DNA from: Dactylosporangium fulvum
GTDB taxonomy: Bacteria > Actinomycetota > Actinomycetes > Mycobacteriales > Micromonosporaceae
Direction of reading: 5' to 3'
Assembly (NCBI RefSeq): GCF_025137375.1
Contig: NZ_CP073720.1
Location: 9,572,501-9,636,500 of the forward strand
Length of the DNA stretch: 64,000 nt
This document shows, one piece after another, positions 43,220 through 51,705 of the stretch; position 1 is the first letter of the stretch; every line of letters begins with the position of its first letter. A program made the position numbers and the translations under genes. The notes under the pieces are model-generated. The model was given only the letters and a program-made list of their open reading frames with translations. It was not told the DNA's origin and made no database searches.

Positions 43220-43238
43220 GCCGCCTCTCAGCGGCGGC
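43220..43238 (-). terminator. Hairpin just after rpmJ
   Basis: GCCGCC and GGCGGC pair around a seven-base loop, beginning 18 bases beyond the rpmJ stop on the minus strand. No T-run, so termination is likely partial at most. Confidence 0.35.
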
Positions 43239-43256
43239 TCAGAGCAACGCCGGACC

Positions 43257-43373
43257 TCAGCCCTGGCGCTGCTTGTGGCGCGGGTCAGTGCTGCAGATGA
43301 CCATGACCCGGCCATGCCGCCGGATGATCCGGCAGTTGTTGCAGATCCGCTTGACGCTCGGCTTGACCTTCAC
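43257..43373 (-). CDS. rpmJ: 50S ribosomal protein bL36
   Basis: The 38-residue protein (MKVKPSVKRICNNCRIIRRH, then GRVMVICSTDPRHKQRQG) starts at GTG 43373. It keeps the zinc ligands Cys11, Cys14, Cys27 and His33, so it is the C+ form. Lies between infA and rpsM in the standard order. Confidence 0.97.
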   Translation of the reverse strand: MKVKPSVKRICNNCRIIRRHGRVMVICSTDPRHKQRQG

Positions 43374-43446
43374 GGTGTGCCTAACTCTCGCTGCGCACCC
43401 ACGTAGGGGCCGCAGGCCCGACCGTTACCTGGAAACCGACACCGAA

Positions 43447-43668
43447 TTACTTGTAGCGGTAGACGATGCGCCCGCGAGTGAGGTCGTAGGGCGAAAGCTC
43501 CACGACGACACGGTCCTCGGGCAGGATACGGATGTAGTGCTGCCGCATCTTCCCGCTGATGTGCGCCAAGACCTTGTGGCCATTGGCGAGCTCCACCCGG
43601 AACATCGCATTCGGGAGTGGCTCGATCACTCGGCCCTCGATCTCGATGGCCCCGTCTTTCTTCGGCAT
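43447..43668 (-). CDS. infA: Translation initiation factor IF-1
   Basis: The 73-residue S1/OB-fold factor has IEIEGRVIEPLPNAMFRVEL, NGHKVLAHISGKMRQHYIRI and LSPYDLTRGRIVYRYK. It binds the 30S A site during initiation. It leads the infA-rpmJ-rpsM run, with a predicted promoter at 43825-43853. Confidence 0.98.
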   Translation of the reverse strand: MPKKDGAIEIEGRVIEPLPNAMFRVELANGHKVLAHISGKMRQHYIRILPEDRVVVELSPYDLTRGRIVYRYK

Positions 43669-43824
43669 GTCCTCCGCTACCTGACATCGGGTCTGGTGGT
43701 CGACGCTTGCATCCGTTTCACGAGGTCAACGACGATGTCGAAGTCCTCGCGCCAGCCGCGGCTCCGGTCATGCCACAGAAGCGCGTGGAGGCATGCAGGA
43801 GTGGACGCTTTGCGCCAATGGGCA

Positions 43825-43853
43825 AGTCTACGCGGGGGAAGTCCTGGTACCAA
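43825..43853 (-). promoter_or_regulatory. Candidate promoter of the infA operon
   Basis: On the minus strand TTGGTA (43848-43853) and TAGACT (43825-43830) are separated by 17 bases, giving a leader of about 150 bases before infA. Confidence 0.5.
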
Positions 43854-43893
43854 ATCCGGGGGCTTTCACCCGCTCAGCGGCCCGGGAGTTGGG

Positions 43894-44379
43894 TCAACTG
43901 TCCCGATAGCGCTTCTGCTCGGGACTGTTGCCGAGCACGCGCATGCTGATCGTCGAAGCCAGCAGAACGGCACCCCAGGGACCGGCGACCCACATCGGCC
44001 AGAAGTACACGGCCTCGCCGCTGGAGATGCTGACCAGGGCCCAGATCACGACATTGACGGAGACCGCCACCAGCCAGGCGCCCCAGATGCCGACCAGCCA
44101 CGACGGAGTGCGGCCGTCTTTCCGATCTTTGTCGGTAAATGTGGCAGAGCTCACCGGCCCGGCCGGCGTGAGCTGCGAATCGTTCACCGGGTGGAAGCCG
44201 GGCAGATCCTTGAGGATCCTGTCGAGGTCGCCATAGGTGCGCGCGGCGTAGGTCTCTTTGAGCCGGTCGTCGTATTCACCCAGCGACAGCCGGCCCTCGT
44301 CGAGCGCCGCCTTCAGGCGCTCCGCCACGAACTGCCGGTCCACATCGGCCGCACGCAGGTTTTCCCGCCGGTCTGCCAC
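43894..44379 (-). CDS. DUF1707 protein with two membrane helices
   Basis: The 161-residue protein starts with a DUF1707 domain (LRAADVDRQFVAERLKAALDEGRLSLGEYDDRLKETYAARTYGDLDRILKDLP, about 8-60) with the usual GRL.L.EYDxR core. A linker and two helices follow (LVGIWGAWLVAVSVNVVIWALV and MWVAGPWGAVLLASTISMRVL), a 2TM pattern often found with DUF1707. The role is unknown. It lies between map and infA, which are usually closer. Confidence 0.85.
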   Translation of the reverse strand: MADRRENLRAADVDRQFVAERLKAALDEGRLSLGEYDDRLKETYAARTYGDLDRILKDLPGFHPVNDSQLTPAGPVSSATFTDKDRKDGRTPSWLVGIWGAWLVAVSVNVVIWALVSISSGEAVYFWPMWVAGPWGAVLLASTISMRVLGNSPEQKRYRDS

Positions 44380-44471
44380 CGTTCCCCCTTCGCCCCCAGT
44401 CGGGTGTCCTCAGCATCCCATTTCGAAGGGCAACCGTTCCACCCCGGTATTTCCCTGGCCCGGTATCCGGG

Positions 44472-45314
44472 TCAGGAGGTGGGCGCGGGCTCCCGCGACG
44501 TCACCAGGTCGCCGAGCCGTGCGCGGCCGCCGTCCTCCGCGGTCAGCACCCAGACGCCGTCGTCGCAGATGGCCATCGTGTGCTCCACGTGCACGGCGAT
44601 GGAGCCGTCGACCGTGACCACGGTCCAGCCGTCGTCGAGCTCGGCCACCTTCGGCTTGCCCCGGGTGATCATCGGCTCGATCGCGAGGGCCATGCCGGGC
44701 CGCAGGACCGGGCCCTTGCCCGGGCGGCCCGAGTTCTCCACGAACGGGTCCTGGTGCATCGCACTGCCGATGCCGTGGCCGCCGTAGCCGCTGACGATGC
44801 CGTACCGCCCCGCCTTGCGGATCGACGACTGGATCGCATACGAGATGTCGGTCAGCCGGCCCTTGCCGGACCGGGCGCCCCGGGCGGCCGCCGCGATGCC
44901 CGACCACATGGCGTCTTCCGCCACCCGGATCAGGCGTCGCAGGTCGGGGTGCCCCTCGCCGACGACGACCGTGATGGCGGCGTCGCCGTGCCAGCCGTCG
45001 AGCTCCGCGCCGCAGTCGATCGAGATGAGATCACCCTCGCGCAGCACCTGCCGCGCGTTGGGGATCGCGTGGACCACCTGGTCGTTGACCGACGAGCAGA
45101 TCGACGCCGGATAGCCGTGGTAACCCTTGAACGACGGGATCGCCCCGGCCGCACGGATGGTCTCCTCGGCGATCTTGTCGAGGTCGGCCGTGGACACGCC
45201 GGGCGTGACCGCGGCCCGCATCCGCGCGAGCGCGTCCGCGACGACCAGCCCGGCACGGCGCATCAGGCCGATCTGCTCCGGGGTCTTGAGTTCGATTTCG
45301 ACCTGCTGGCCCAT
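44472..45314 (-). CDS. map: Methionine aminopeptidase, type I
   Basis: The 280-residue enzyme removes initiator Met. Metal and substrate motifs in order: YPASICSSVNDQVVHAIPN (first His near 83), LISIDCGAELDGWHGDAAITV (both Asp, near 100-112), GYGGHGIGSAMHQDPFVEN (His, near 172), AIEPMITRGKP (Glu) and VEHTMAI (Glu). It lies seven bases after adk, within the secY-adk-map order. Confidence 0.97.
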   Translation of the reverse strand: MGQQVEIELKTPEQIGLMRRAGLVVADALARMRAAVTPGVSTADLDKIAEETIRAAGAIPSFKGYHGYPASICSSVNDQVVHAIPNARQVLREGDLISIDCGAELDGWHGDAAITVVVGEGHPDLRRLIRVAEDAMWSGIAAAARGARSGKGRLTDISYAIQSSIRKAGRYGIVSGYGGHGIGSAMHQDPFVENSGRPGKGPVLRPGMALAIEPMITRGKPKVAELDDGWTVVTVDGSIAVHVEHTMAICDDGVWVLTAEDGGRARLGDLVTSREPAPTS

Positions 45315-45321
45315 GAAGCTT

Positions 45322-45975
45322 TCAGCCGCCGTACGAACGGAGGGCGTCGATCGCGCGCACGGTGACGTCCTCGACCGGACCCGTGGCGTCGATGCCCACC
45401 AGCTTGCCCTGTGCGCCGTAGTAGTCGACGAGCGGCGACGTGTCGCGTGCGTAGACCTTCAGCCGCTCGGCGATGGTCTCGGCCTTGTCGTCGTCGCGCT
45501 GGAACAGCTCGCCGCCGCAGCGGTCGCACACCCCGTCGTGGGTGGGCGCGTCGAACTCGACGTGCCAGATCTTGCCGCAGCCACGACAGGTCCGGCGGCC
45601 CGAAAGCCGCCGGATGACCTCTTCGTTCTCGACGACGAGCTCGAGCACGATGTCGAGCCCGGTGCCCAGGTCGGCGAGCAGCTTGTCGAGGGCGTTGGCC
45701 TGCGGAACCGTCCGCGGGAAGCCGTCGAGCAGGAAGCCGTCGGCGGCGTCGCCCTCGGCGAGCCGGTCGGAGACCATGTTGATGGTCACCTCGTCCGGCA
45801 CGAGCTGACCCGCGTCCATGTAGCGCTTCGCCTCGATGCCGAGCGGGGTGCCCTGCCCGACATTGGCCCGGAAGATGTCGCCCGTGGAGATTTTGGGCAC
45901 GGCGAGGTGCGCGGCGATGAACTCGGCCTGGGTCCCCTTGCCCGCCCCGGGGGGACCTACCAGCACCAGCCTCAC
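45322..45975 (-). CDS. adk: Adenylate kinase (zinc-LID type)
   Basis: The 217-residue enzyme interconverts ATP+AMP and two ADP. P-loop GPPGAGKGTQAEFIA (about 7-21) and AMP site FLLDGFPRTVPQANALD (about 80-96). The LID carries CRGCGKIWHVEFDAPTHDGVCDRCGG with four Cys for zinc. The GTG start overlaps the secY stop as TAGTG. Confidence 0.97.
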   Translation of the reverse strand: MRLVLVGPPGAGKGTQAEFIAAHLAVPKISTGDIFRANVGQGTPLGIEAKRYMDAGQLVPDEVTINMVSDRLAEGDAADGFLLDGFPRTVPQANALDKLLADLGTGLDIVLELVVENEEVIRRLSGRRTCRGCGKIWHVEFDAPTHDGVCDRCGGELFQRDDDKAETIAERLKVYARDTSPLVDYYGAQGKLVGIDATGPVEDVTVRAIDALRSYGG

Positions 45976-47309
45976 TACCGGAGGAACCCTTCGTAGTTGC
46001 GCTGCATGAGCTGGCTCTCGATCTGCTTCACCGTCTCGAGGCCCACACCAACAATAATGAGCACCGCGGTGCCACCGAACGGGAAGTTCTGCAGAGCCTG
46101 CCCGCCACCCACGATACCGATGAGCAAGTTGGGCAGGATCGAGATGATGCCCAGGTAGAGCGCACCGGGAAGCGTGATGCGGCTGAGGATGAAGTCAAGA
46201 TACTCGGCCGTGGGCTTGCCCGGGCGGATGCCGGGCACAAATCCGCCGTACTTCCGCATGTTGTCCGACACCTCGGTCGGGTTGAACGTGATCGACACGT
46301 AGAAGTACGTGAAGAAGATGATCAGCAGGAAGTACAGGATGATGTGGGCCGGCTTGTCCTGGGCCACGATGTTCCGGTTGATCCAGAGAACCGTCTTGTT
46401 CGTGGTGTCGGAGCCTGCGAACGAGGTCACCAGCTGCGGCAGGTAGAGCAGCGACGAGGCGAAGATGACCGGGATGACACCCGCCTGGTTGACCTTCAGC
46501 GGGATGTAGGTGGACGTTCCGCCGTACATCCGCCGGCCGATCATGCGCTTGGCGTATTGCACCGGGATGCGGCGCTGCGCCTGCTCGAGGAAGACCACGA
46601 AGGCGATGACCACGACGGCCAGGCTGACGATCACGAAGAACGTGGTCTTGTTGTCCTGCCAGATCTGCAGGCCCTCGCTGGGGAGGCGGGCCGCGATCGA
46701 GGTGAAGATCAGGACCGACATGCCGTTGCCGACGCCGCGGTCGGTGACGAGCTCACCCAGCCACATGACGACGCCGGTGCCGGCGGTCATCGTGATGACC
46801 AGCATGGTGAGCGTCAGCCACATCGGGACCTTGCCGGTGTCCGGGATGATCGGGTACTGCGACTGGTCGCACGCGCCGCCGAAGAGCTGGCCGGACCGCG
46901 CCAGGGCGACGAACGCCGAGGCCTGCAGGATGCCGAGCCCGAGGGTCAGGTAGCGCGTGTACTGCGTGATCTTCGCCTGGCCGGACTGGCCTTCCTTGCG
47001 CAGTTGCTCCAGGCGAGGGATCACGACGGTCAGCAGCTGCAGGATGATGCTCGCGGTGATGTAGGGCATGATGCCCAGCGCGAACACTGAAAGTTGCAGC
47101 AGCGCGCCGCCGGAGAAGAGGTTCAGCAGCGTGAAGATCTGGTTGTTGCCGCTCTCGACGATGTCGAGGCACTTCTGCACGTTGCCGTAGGAGACGCCAG
47201 GGCTGGGCAACGTGGCGCCGAGCCGATAGATGGCGATCATAAACAACGTGAAAAAGATCTTCTTGCGCAGGTCAGGCGTCTTGAACGCACTGGCAAAGGC
47301 GGAGAGCAA
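45975..47309 (-). CDS. secY: Preprotein translocase channel SecY
   Basis: The 444-residue protein spans the membrane ten times (TPDLRKKIFFTLFMIAIYRLGATLPSPGVS at the N-terminus; GIMPYITASIILQLLTVVIPRLEQL near 75; GTSTYIPLKVNQAGVIPVIFASSLLYLPQL near 265; GGFVPGIRPGKPTAEYLDFILSRITLPG near 345). I choose the TTG at 47309 (MLSAFASAF) because AGGAGG lies exactly six bases upstream. The ATG at 47315 is too close to that site, and a TTG at 47327 lacks one. Sec61-type channel for secretion and membrane insertion. Confidence 0.96.
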   Translation of the reverse strand: MLSAFASAFKTPDLRKKIFFTLFMIAIYRLGATLPSPGVSYGNVQKCLDIVESGNNQIFTLLNLFSGGALLQLSVFALGIMPYITASIILQLLTVVIPRLEQLRKEGQSGQAKITQYTRYLTLGLGILQASAFVALARSGQLFGGACDQSQYPIIPDTGKVPMWLTLTMLVITMTAGTGVVMWLGELVTDRGVGNGMSVLIFTSIAARLPSEGLQIWQDNKTTFFVIVSLAVVVIAFVVFLEQAQRRIPVQYAKRMIGRRMYGGTSTYIPLKVNQAGVIPVIFASSLLYLPQLVTSFAGSDTTNKTVLWINRNIVAQDKPAHIILYFLLIIFFTYFYVSITFNPTEVSDNMRKYGGFVPGIRPGKPTAEYLDFILSRITLPGALYLGIISILPNLLIGIVGGGQALQNFPFGGTAVLIIVGVGLETVKQIESQLMQRNYEGFLR

Positions 47310-47462
47310 CTTCATCCTCCTGCGCAAGGCGGCCGGGTGGCCGACGAGGTGGGGTCCTGATGGTGCATGAAACTCTGTCGAACGTATGAGTCGAACGTGT
47401 TGCTGCGCAACGGACTCTAACAGGATGTTGGGAGCACATCACGCCCGGCTTTGGAGCGGCGC

Positions 47463-47491
47463 GTGGCGCCCACCGATCCGGTGGACGCCAC
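47463..47491 (-). terminator. Terminator-like hairpin after rplO
   Basis: GTGGCGCCCACC and GGTGGACGCCAC pair over 12 bases with one wobble around GATCC, 9 bases beyond the rplO stop. It separates the spc ribosomal genes from secY. Confidence 0.65.
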
Positions 47492-47500
47492 GATAGCGCT

Positions 47501-47959
47501 CTATGCGGTTTCGCCGCCCAGCAGCTTGACCGAACCGCCTGCGGCCTCGATCTTCTCGCGGGCCGACGTGCTGAACTTGTGCGCGGTGATGTCGAGCTTC
47601 ACGCCACCGAGCTCACCGTCGCCCAGCACCTTCACCAGCTCACCCTTGCGGACGGCGCCGGCCTCGACGAGCTCGGCCACGCCGACCTCGCCGCCCTGCG
47701 GGAACAGCTCCGCGAGACGAGCCAGGTTGACCACCTGGTACTCGACCCGGTTGCGGTTCTTGAAGCCCTTCAGCTTCGGCAGGCGCATGTGGAGGGGCAT
47801 CTGCCCACCCTCGAACGCCGCCGAGATGTTCTTCCGGGCCTTGGAGCCCTTGGTACCACGACCGGCCGTCTTGCCCTTGGAGCCTTCACCGCGACCCACA
47901 CGGGTCTTCTCGGTCTTGGCGCCGGGGGCGGGCCGGAGGTGGTGCAGCTTGATCGTCAT
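47501..47959 (-). CDS. rplO: 50S ribosomal protein uL15
   Basis: The 152-residue protein starts with IKLHHLRPAPGAKTEKTRVGRGEGSKGKTAGRGTKGSKAR. MPLHMRLPKLKGFKNRNRVEYQVVNL lies near 55 and the C-terminal AHKFSTSAREKIEAAGGSVKLL is typical. It is the last ribosomal protein gene before secY. Confidence 0.98.
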   Translation of the reverse strand: MTIKLHHLRPAPGAKTEKTRVGRGEGSKGKTAGRGTKGSKARKNISAAFEGGQMPLHMRLPKLKGFKNRNRVEYQVVNLARLAELFPQGGEVGVAELVEAGAVRKGELVKVLGDGELGGVKLDITAHKFSTSAREKIEAAGGSVKLLGGETA

Positions 47960-47963
47960 CGGA

Positions 47964-48146
47964 TTACTCCACCTCTTCCACGGTGACCAGGTGCGTCACG
48001 GTGTGGATCATGCCGCGGATCTCCGGGCGGTCTTCCTTGACGACCACGTCGCGGATCCGCTTCAGCCCGAGCGACCGCAGGGTGTCCCGCTGGTTCTGCT
48101 TCGAGCCGATCTCGGACCGGATCTGGGTGACCTTCAGGCGTGCCAT
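47964..48146 (-). CDS. rpmD: 50S ribosomal protein uL30
   Basis: 60 residues: ARLKVTQIRSEIGSKQNQRDTLRSLGLKRIRDVVVKED, then RGMIHTVTHLVTVEEVE. It is the bacterial short L30 form, between rpsE and rplO. Confidence 0.97.
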   Translation of the reverse strand: MARLKVTQIRSEIGSKQNQRDTLRSLGLKRIRDVVVKEDRPEIRGMIHTVTHLVTVEEVE

Positions 48147-48148
48147 GG

Positions 48149-48772
48149 TTATGCACCCACCCCGGCACGAGCGGCCAGCATGGCGGCCGGCGCGACGTCC
48201 TCGACCGGCAGGCCACGACGCGCGGCAACCGCCTCAGGCGACTCGAGCTTCTTGAGCGCCGCCACCGTCGCGTGGACGATGTTGATCGCGTTGGACGAGC
48301 CGAGGCTCTTCGACAGCACGTCGTGGATGCCGGCGCACTCCAGGACGGCGCGCACCGGGCCACCCGCGATGACGCCCGTACCGGCGGAGGCCGGCTTGAG
48401 CAGCACCACACCGGCCGCGTCCTCACCGATGACCGGGTGCGGGATCGTGGCCGCGAGCCGCGGAACCTTGAAGAAGTGCTTCTTGGCCTCCTCGACGCCC
48501 TTGGCGATCGCCGCGGGCACCTCCTTGGCCTTTCCGTAACCGACGCCGACCGTGCCGTCGCCGTCACCGACGATGACCAGGGCGGTGAAGCTGAAGCGAC
48601 GACCACCCTTCACGACCTTGGCGACGCGGTTGATCGCGACGACCCGCTCGAGGTGCGGAGTCTTCTCGGCGGGCGCGTTGCCGCGGCCACCACCCTCGCG
48701 ACGGTTCTCGCGACGGCCGCCACCTTCTTGGGTGTTACCGGACCCGCCGCCCCTGCGCTGAGGACCAGGCAT
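48149..48772 (-). CDS. rpsE: 30S ribosomal protein uS5
   Basis: The 207-residue protein has a Gly/Arg/Asn-rich N-terminal extension of about 35 residues. The dsRNA-binding core reads LERVVAINRVAKVVKGGRRFSFTALVIVGDGDGTVGVGYGKA. The C-terminal domain has VIAGGPVRAVLECAGIHDVLSKSLGSSNAINIVHAT. A fidelity-related protein at the mRNA entry side. Confidence 0.98.
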   Translation of the reverse strand: MPGPQRRGGGSGNTQEGGGRRENRREGGGRGNAPAEKTPHLERVVAINRVAKVVKGGRRFSFTALVIVGDGDGTVGVGYGKAKEVPAAIAKGVEEAKKHFFKVPRLAATIPHPVIGEDAAGVVLLKPASAGTGVIAGGPVRAVLECAGIHDVLSKSLGSSNAINIVHATVAALKKLESPEAVAARRGLPVEDVAPAAMLAARAGVGA

Positions 48773-48786
48773 GAACGTTTCCCTTC

Positions 48787-49182
48787 CTAGAATTCGAGTC
48801 CGGCTTCGCGGGCGGCGTCAGCCAGAGCCGCGATGCGGCCGGCGTAACGGTTGCCGCCACGGTCGAAGACGACCTTGCCGACACCCGCGGCCTTCGCCCG
48901 CTCGGCGAGGAGGGCGCCCACCTTGCGGGCCTGCGCCTTCTTGTCGCCGTCGGTGCCACGGATGGTGGCGTCGAGCGTCGAGGCCGAGGCCAGCGTGTGG
49001 CCCTTGAGGTCGTCGACGATCTGCGCGGTGATGTTCCGCAGCGAACGGGTGACCACCAGGCGCGGACGCGCGGCGGTGCCACTGACGTGCTTGCGGATAC
49101 GGAAGTGCCGGCGAGCACGCCCAACGCGACGAGCGGCGGCAGCGCCGCCGGAGTTGCGGCGCTTGAGCAGCGTGGCGCTCAT
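48787..49182 (-). CDS. rplR: 50S ribosomal protein uL18
   Basis: The 131-residue 5S rRNA-binding protein has ARRVGRARRHFRIRKHVSGTAARPRLVVTRSLRNITAQIVDD and ends VVFDRGGNRYAGRIAALADAAREAGLEF. It overlaps rplF by four bases. Confidence 0.98.
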   Translation of the reverse strand: MSATLLKRRNSGGAAAARRVGRARRHFRIRKHVSGTAARPRLVVTRSLRNITAQIVDDLKGHTLASASTLDATIRGTDGDKKAQARKVGALLAERAKAAGVGKVVFDRGGNRYAGRIAALADAAREAGLEF

Positions 49183-49721
49183 TTCTTACCAGCCTTTCCG
49201 GCCTTGCGGCGGATGACCTCGCCCTGGTAGCGCATGCCCTTGCCCTTGTACGGCTCCGGCGGGCGGATCTTGCGAATGTTGGCAGCGACCTCGCCAACCT
49301 GCTGCTTGTCGATGCCGGCGATGTGGAACAGCGTCGGCTTCTCGACGGTGAACGTGATACCGGGCGGCGGGGTGACGACAACCGGGTGTGAGAACCCGAG
49401 CGCGAACTCGAGGTCGGAACCCTTCGCGGTCACGCGGTAGCCGGTGCCGGCGATCTCGATGCTCTTGCGGTACCCCTCGGTGACGCCGACGACCATGTTG
49501 GAGATCAGCGTACGCGTCAGGCCGTGCAGTTCCTTGGCCTTGCGCTCGTCGTTGGGGCGGACCACCTGAAACGAGCCGTCCTCGGCCCGCTCGACGGTGA
49601 TCGGCTCCGCGAGGGTGTGGCTCAGCTCGCCCTTGGGGCCTTTAACCGTTACCACCGGGCCGTTGATCTTGACGTCGACGCCCGAGGGCACCGTAATCGG
49701 CTTACGTCCGATTCGCGACAT
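49179..49721 (-). CDS. rplF: 50S ribosomal protein uL6
   Basis: The 180-residue protein has two L6 folds. It starts SRIGRKPITVPSGVDVKINGPVVTVKGPKGELSHTL and the C-terminal domain has GIDKQQVGEVAANIRKIRPPEPYKGKGMRYQGEVIRRKAGK. Sits at the base of the factor-binding stalk. Confidence 0.98.
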   Translation of the reverse strand: MSRIGRKPITVPSGVDVKINGPVVTVKGPKGELSHTLAEPITVERAEDGSFQVVRPNDERKAKELHGLTRTLISNMVVGVTEGYRKSIEIAGTGYRVTAKGSDLEFALGFSHPVVVTPPPGITFTVEKPTLFHIAGIDKQQVGEVAANIRKIRPPEPYKGKGMRYQGEVIRRKAGKAGKK

Positions 49722-49733
49722 TGGAGACCTTCC

Positions 49734-50141
49734 TCACCAGACGTAGGCGAGGACTTCCCCGCCCACGCCTCGCTTGCGGGCCTGCCGGTCGGTGAGCAGC
49801 CCTTGGGACGTCGAGATGATGGCCACACCGAGGCCACCGAGCACGCGCGGCATCTCGACCGACTTCGCGTACACCCGGAGACCCGGCTTCGACACGCGGC
49901 GAATGCCGGCGAGGCTGCGCTCACGGTTCTGGCCGTACTTGAGGTCGACGATCAGGGTCTTGCCGACCTTGCCGTCCTCGGGGTCCTGAACCTGCCACGA
50001 GGACACGTAGCCCTCGGACTTGAGCACCTCGGCGATGTTCGCCTTGATCTTCGAATATGGCATCGACACCCGGTCGTGGTACGCCTGGTTGGCGTTACGC
50101 AGACGCGTCAGCATGTCTGCGATCGGGTCCGTCATGGTCAT
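49734..50141 (-). CDS. rpsH: 30S ribosomal protein uS8
   Basis: The 135-residue protein starts TMTDPIADMLTRLRNANQAYHDRVSMPYSKIKANIAEVLK and ends GVAIISTSQGLLTDRQARKRGVGGEVLAYVW. A primary binder of 16S helix 21 and, in the classical case, the repressor of the spc operon. Confidence 0.98.
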   Translation of the reverse strand: MTMTDPIADMLTRLRNANQAYHDRVSMPYSKIKANIAEVLKSEGYVSSWQVQDPEDGKVGKTLIVDLKYGQNRERSLAGIRRVSKPGLRVYAKSVEMPRVLGGLGVAIISTSQGLLTDRQARKRGVGGEVLAYVW

Positions 50142-50204
50142 TGCTTTGTCAGCCTTTCTCGCCGCGGTTCCTCGCCGTGATGGCGGGCCTCCGGCGAAGG
50201 AGGA

Positions 50205-50390
50205 TTACCAGGAGGCCTTGGAAACGCCGGGCAGCTCGCCACGGTGCGCCATCTCACGGATGCACACGCGGCACAGGCCGAACTTGCGGTAGACGGCCTT
50301 CGGCCGGCCGCAACGCTGGCAGCGGGTGTATGCGCGCACTGCGAACTTCGGCTTGGCAGCGGCCTTGAGAATCAGCGCCTTCTTCGCCAT
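50205..50390 (-). CDS. rpsZ: 30S ribosomal protein uS14, zinc form (type Z)
   Basis: 61 residues from ATG 50390 (MAKKALILKAAAKPKFAVRA). The Cys pairs CQRC and CRVC bind zinc (C+ form). Two bases separate it from rplE. Short C+ S14 in the spc operon is the standard housekeeping copy; a zinc-free copy often exists elsewhere in actinobacteria. Confidence 0.97.
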   Translation of the reverse strand: MAKKALILKAAAKPKFAVRAYTRCQRCGRPKAVYRKFGLCRVCIREMAHRGELPGVSKASW

Positions 50391-50391
50391 G

Positions 50392-50955
50392 TCAGTTCTC
50401 CTTGAACGGGAAGCCGAGAAGCTTGAGCAGCGCCCGGCCCTCGTCGTCGGTCTTGGCGGTGGTGACCACGGTGATGTCCATGCCTCGCGGCCGGTCGATC
50501 CGGTCCTGGTCGATCTCGTGGAACACCGACTGCTCGGTGAGCCCGAACGTGTAGTTGCCGTGGCCGTCGAGCTTGCGCCCGTCGAGACCGCGGAAGTCAC
50601 GAATACGGGGCAGCGCGATCGACAGCAGCCGGTCGAGGAACTCCCACATCCGGTCGTTGCGCAGCGTGACCTTGGCGCCGATCGGCATGCCCTCACGGAG
50701 CTTGAACTGCGCGATCGACTTGGTCGCCCGGCGGACCTGCGGCTTCTGGCCGGTGATGGTGGCCAGGTCGCGGACCGCACCGTCGATCAGCTTCGAGTCG
50801 CGAGCCGCCTCGCCGACACCCATGTTGACGACGACCTTCACCACGCCCGGGATCTGCATCGGGTTGGCGTAGTTGAACTGCTCACGCAGCTGAACCACGA
50901 CCTCGTCGCGGTACCGCTGCTTGAGCCGCGGGTTCACCTTCTCGACCGTCGTCAT
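50392..50955 (-). CDS. rplE: 50S ribosomal protein uL5
   Basis: The protein is 187 residues from ATG 50955, which follows the rplX stop as TGATG; a GTG one codon earlier is an alternative. YRDEVVVQLREQFNYANPMQIPGVVKVVVNMGVGEA lies near the start, GAKVTLRNDRMWEFLDRLL near 88 and the C-terminal DITVVTTAKTDDEGRALLKLLGFPF. Binds 5S rRNA and the P-site tRNA region. Confidence 0.97.
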   Translation of the reverse strand: MTTVEKVNPRLKQRYRDEVVVQLREQFNYANPMQIPGVVKVVVNMGVGEAARDSKLIDGAVRDLATITGQKPQVRRATKSIAQFKLREGMPIGAKVTLRNDRMWEFLDRLLSIALPRIRDFRGLDGRKLDGHGNYTFGLTEQSVFHEIDQDRIDRPRGMDITVVTTAKTDDEGRALLKLLGFPFKEN

Positions 50956-51269
50956 CACAGTTCCTTACCGGAGCGGCGCGACACGCGGGTCTTGACGCCG
51001 TTCTCGTCGATGCGGGAGCCGACCCGGGTCGGGTTGTTGTCCGAGTCGATCACCATCACGTTGGAGATGTGGATGGGGGCTTCCTGCGTCACGATGCCGC
51101 CGGTCTTCGAGCCCCGCTGGGTGGTCCGGATGCGGGTGTGCTTCTTGACCCGGTTGACGCCCTCGACGATGACCTTGTCCTCACGCGGGAGGGCGGTCAG
51201 CACCTTGCCCCGCTGCCCCTTGTCCTTGCCGGCGATGACAAGGACGGTGTCGCCCTTCTTCACCTTCAT
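50955..51269 (-). CDS. rplX: 50S ribosomal protein uL24
   Basis: The 104-residue assembly-initiator protein has a KOW motif (MKVKKGDTVLVIAGKDKGQRGKVLTALPRE) and VEGVNRVKKHTRIRTTQRGSKTGGIVTQEAPIHISNVMV. It lies two bases after rplN. Confidence 0.98.
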   Translation of the reverse strand: MKVKKGDTVLVIAGKDKGQRGKVLTALPREDKVIVEGVNRVKKHTRIRTTQRGSKTGGIVTQEAPIHISNVMVIDSDNNPTRVGSRIDENGVKTRVSRRSGKEL

Positions 51270-51271
51270 GG

Positions 51272-51640
51272 TCAGAGCACCTCCGGCGCGAGCGAAATGA
51301 TCTTCATGAAACGCTTGTCCCGGAGCTCACGCCCGACCGGGCCGAAGATGCGGGTACCACGAGGGTCACCGCCGTCCTTGATGATCACGGCGGCGTTCTC
51401 GTCGAAGCGGATGTACGAGCCGTCCGGCCGGCGCCGCTCCTTGGTGGTCCGGACGACGACGGCCTTGACCACGTCGCCCTTCTTCACCCCGGCGCCCGGG
51501 ATGGCGTCCTTCACCGTGGCCACGATGATGTCGCCGATGCCTGCATAGCGGCGGCCGGAGCCACCGAGCACACGGATGCACAGGATCTCCCGGGCACCCG
51601 TGTTGTCGGCGACGCGCAGCCGCGACTCCTGCTGAATCAC
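51272..51640 (-). CDS. rplN: 50S ribosomal protein uL14
   Basis: 122 residues, standard length: MIQQESRLRVADNTGAREILCIRVLGGSGRRYAGIGDIIVATVKDAIPG, and RGTRIFGPVGRELRDKRFMKIISLAPEVL at the end. First gene of the spc block. Confidence 0.98.
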   Translation of the reverse strand: MIQQESRLRVADNTGAREILCIRVLGGSGRRYAGIGDIIVATVKDAIPGAGVKKGDVVKAVVVRTTKERRRPDGSYIRFDENAAVIIKDGGDPRGTRIFGPVGRELRDKRFMKIISLAPEVL

Positions 51641-51705
51641 GCTTATCTCCTAATGTCTGCCAGTTCTCGGCGCCGGCTGGCGCCGAGCTTGGCGGAACGG
51701 TGGCC

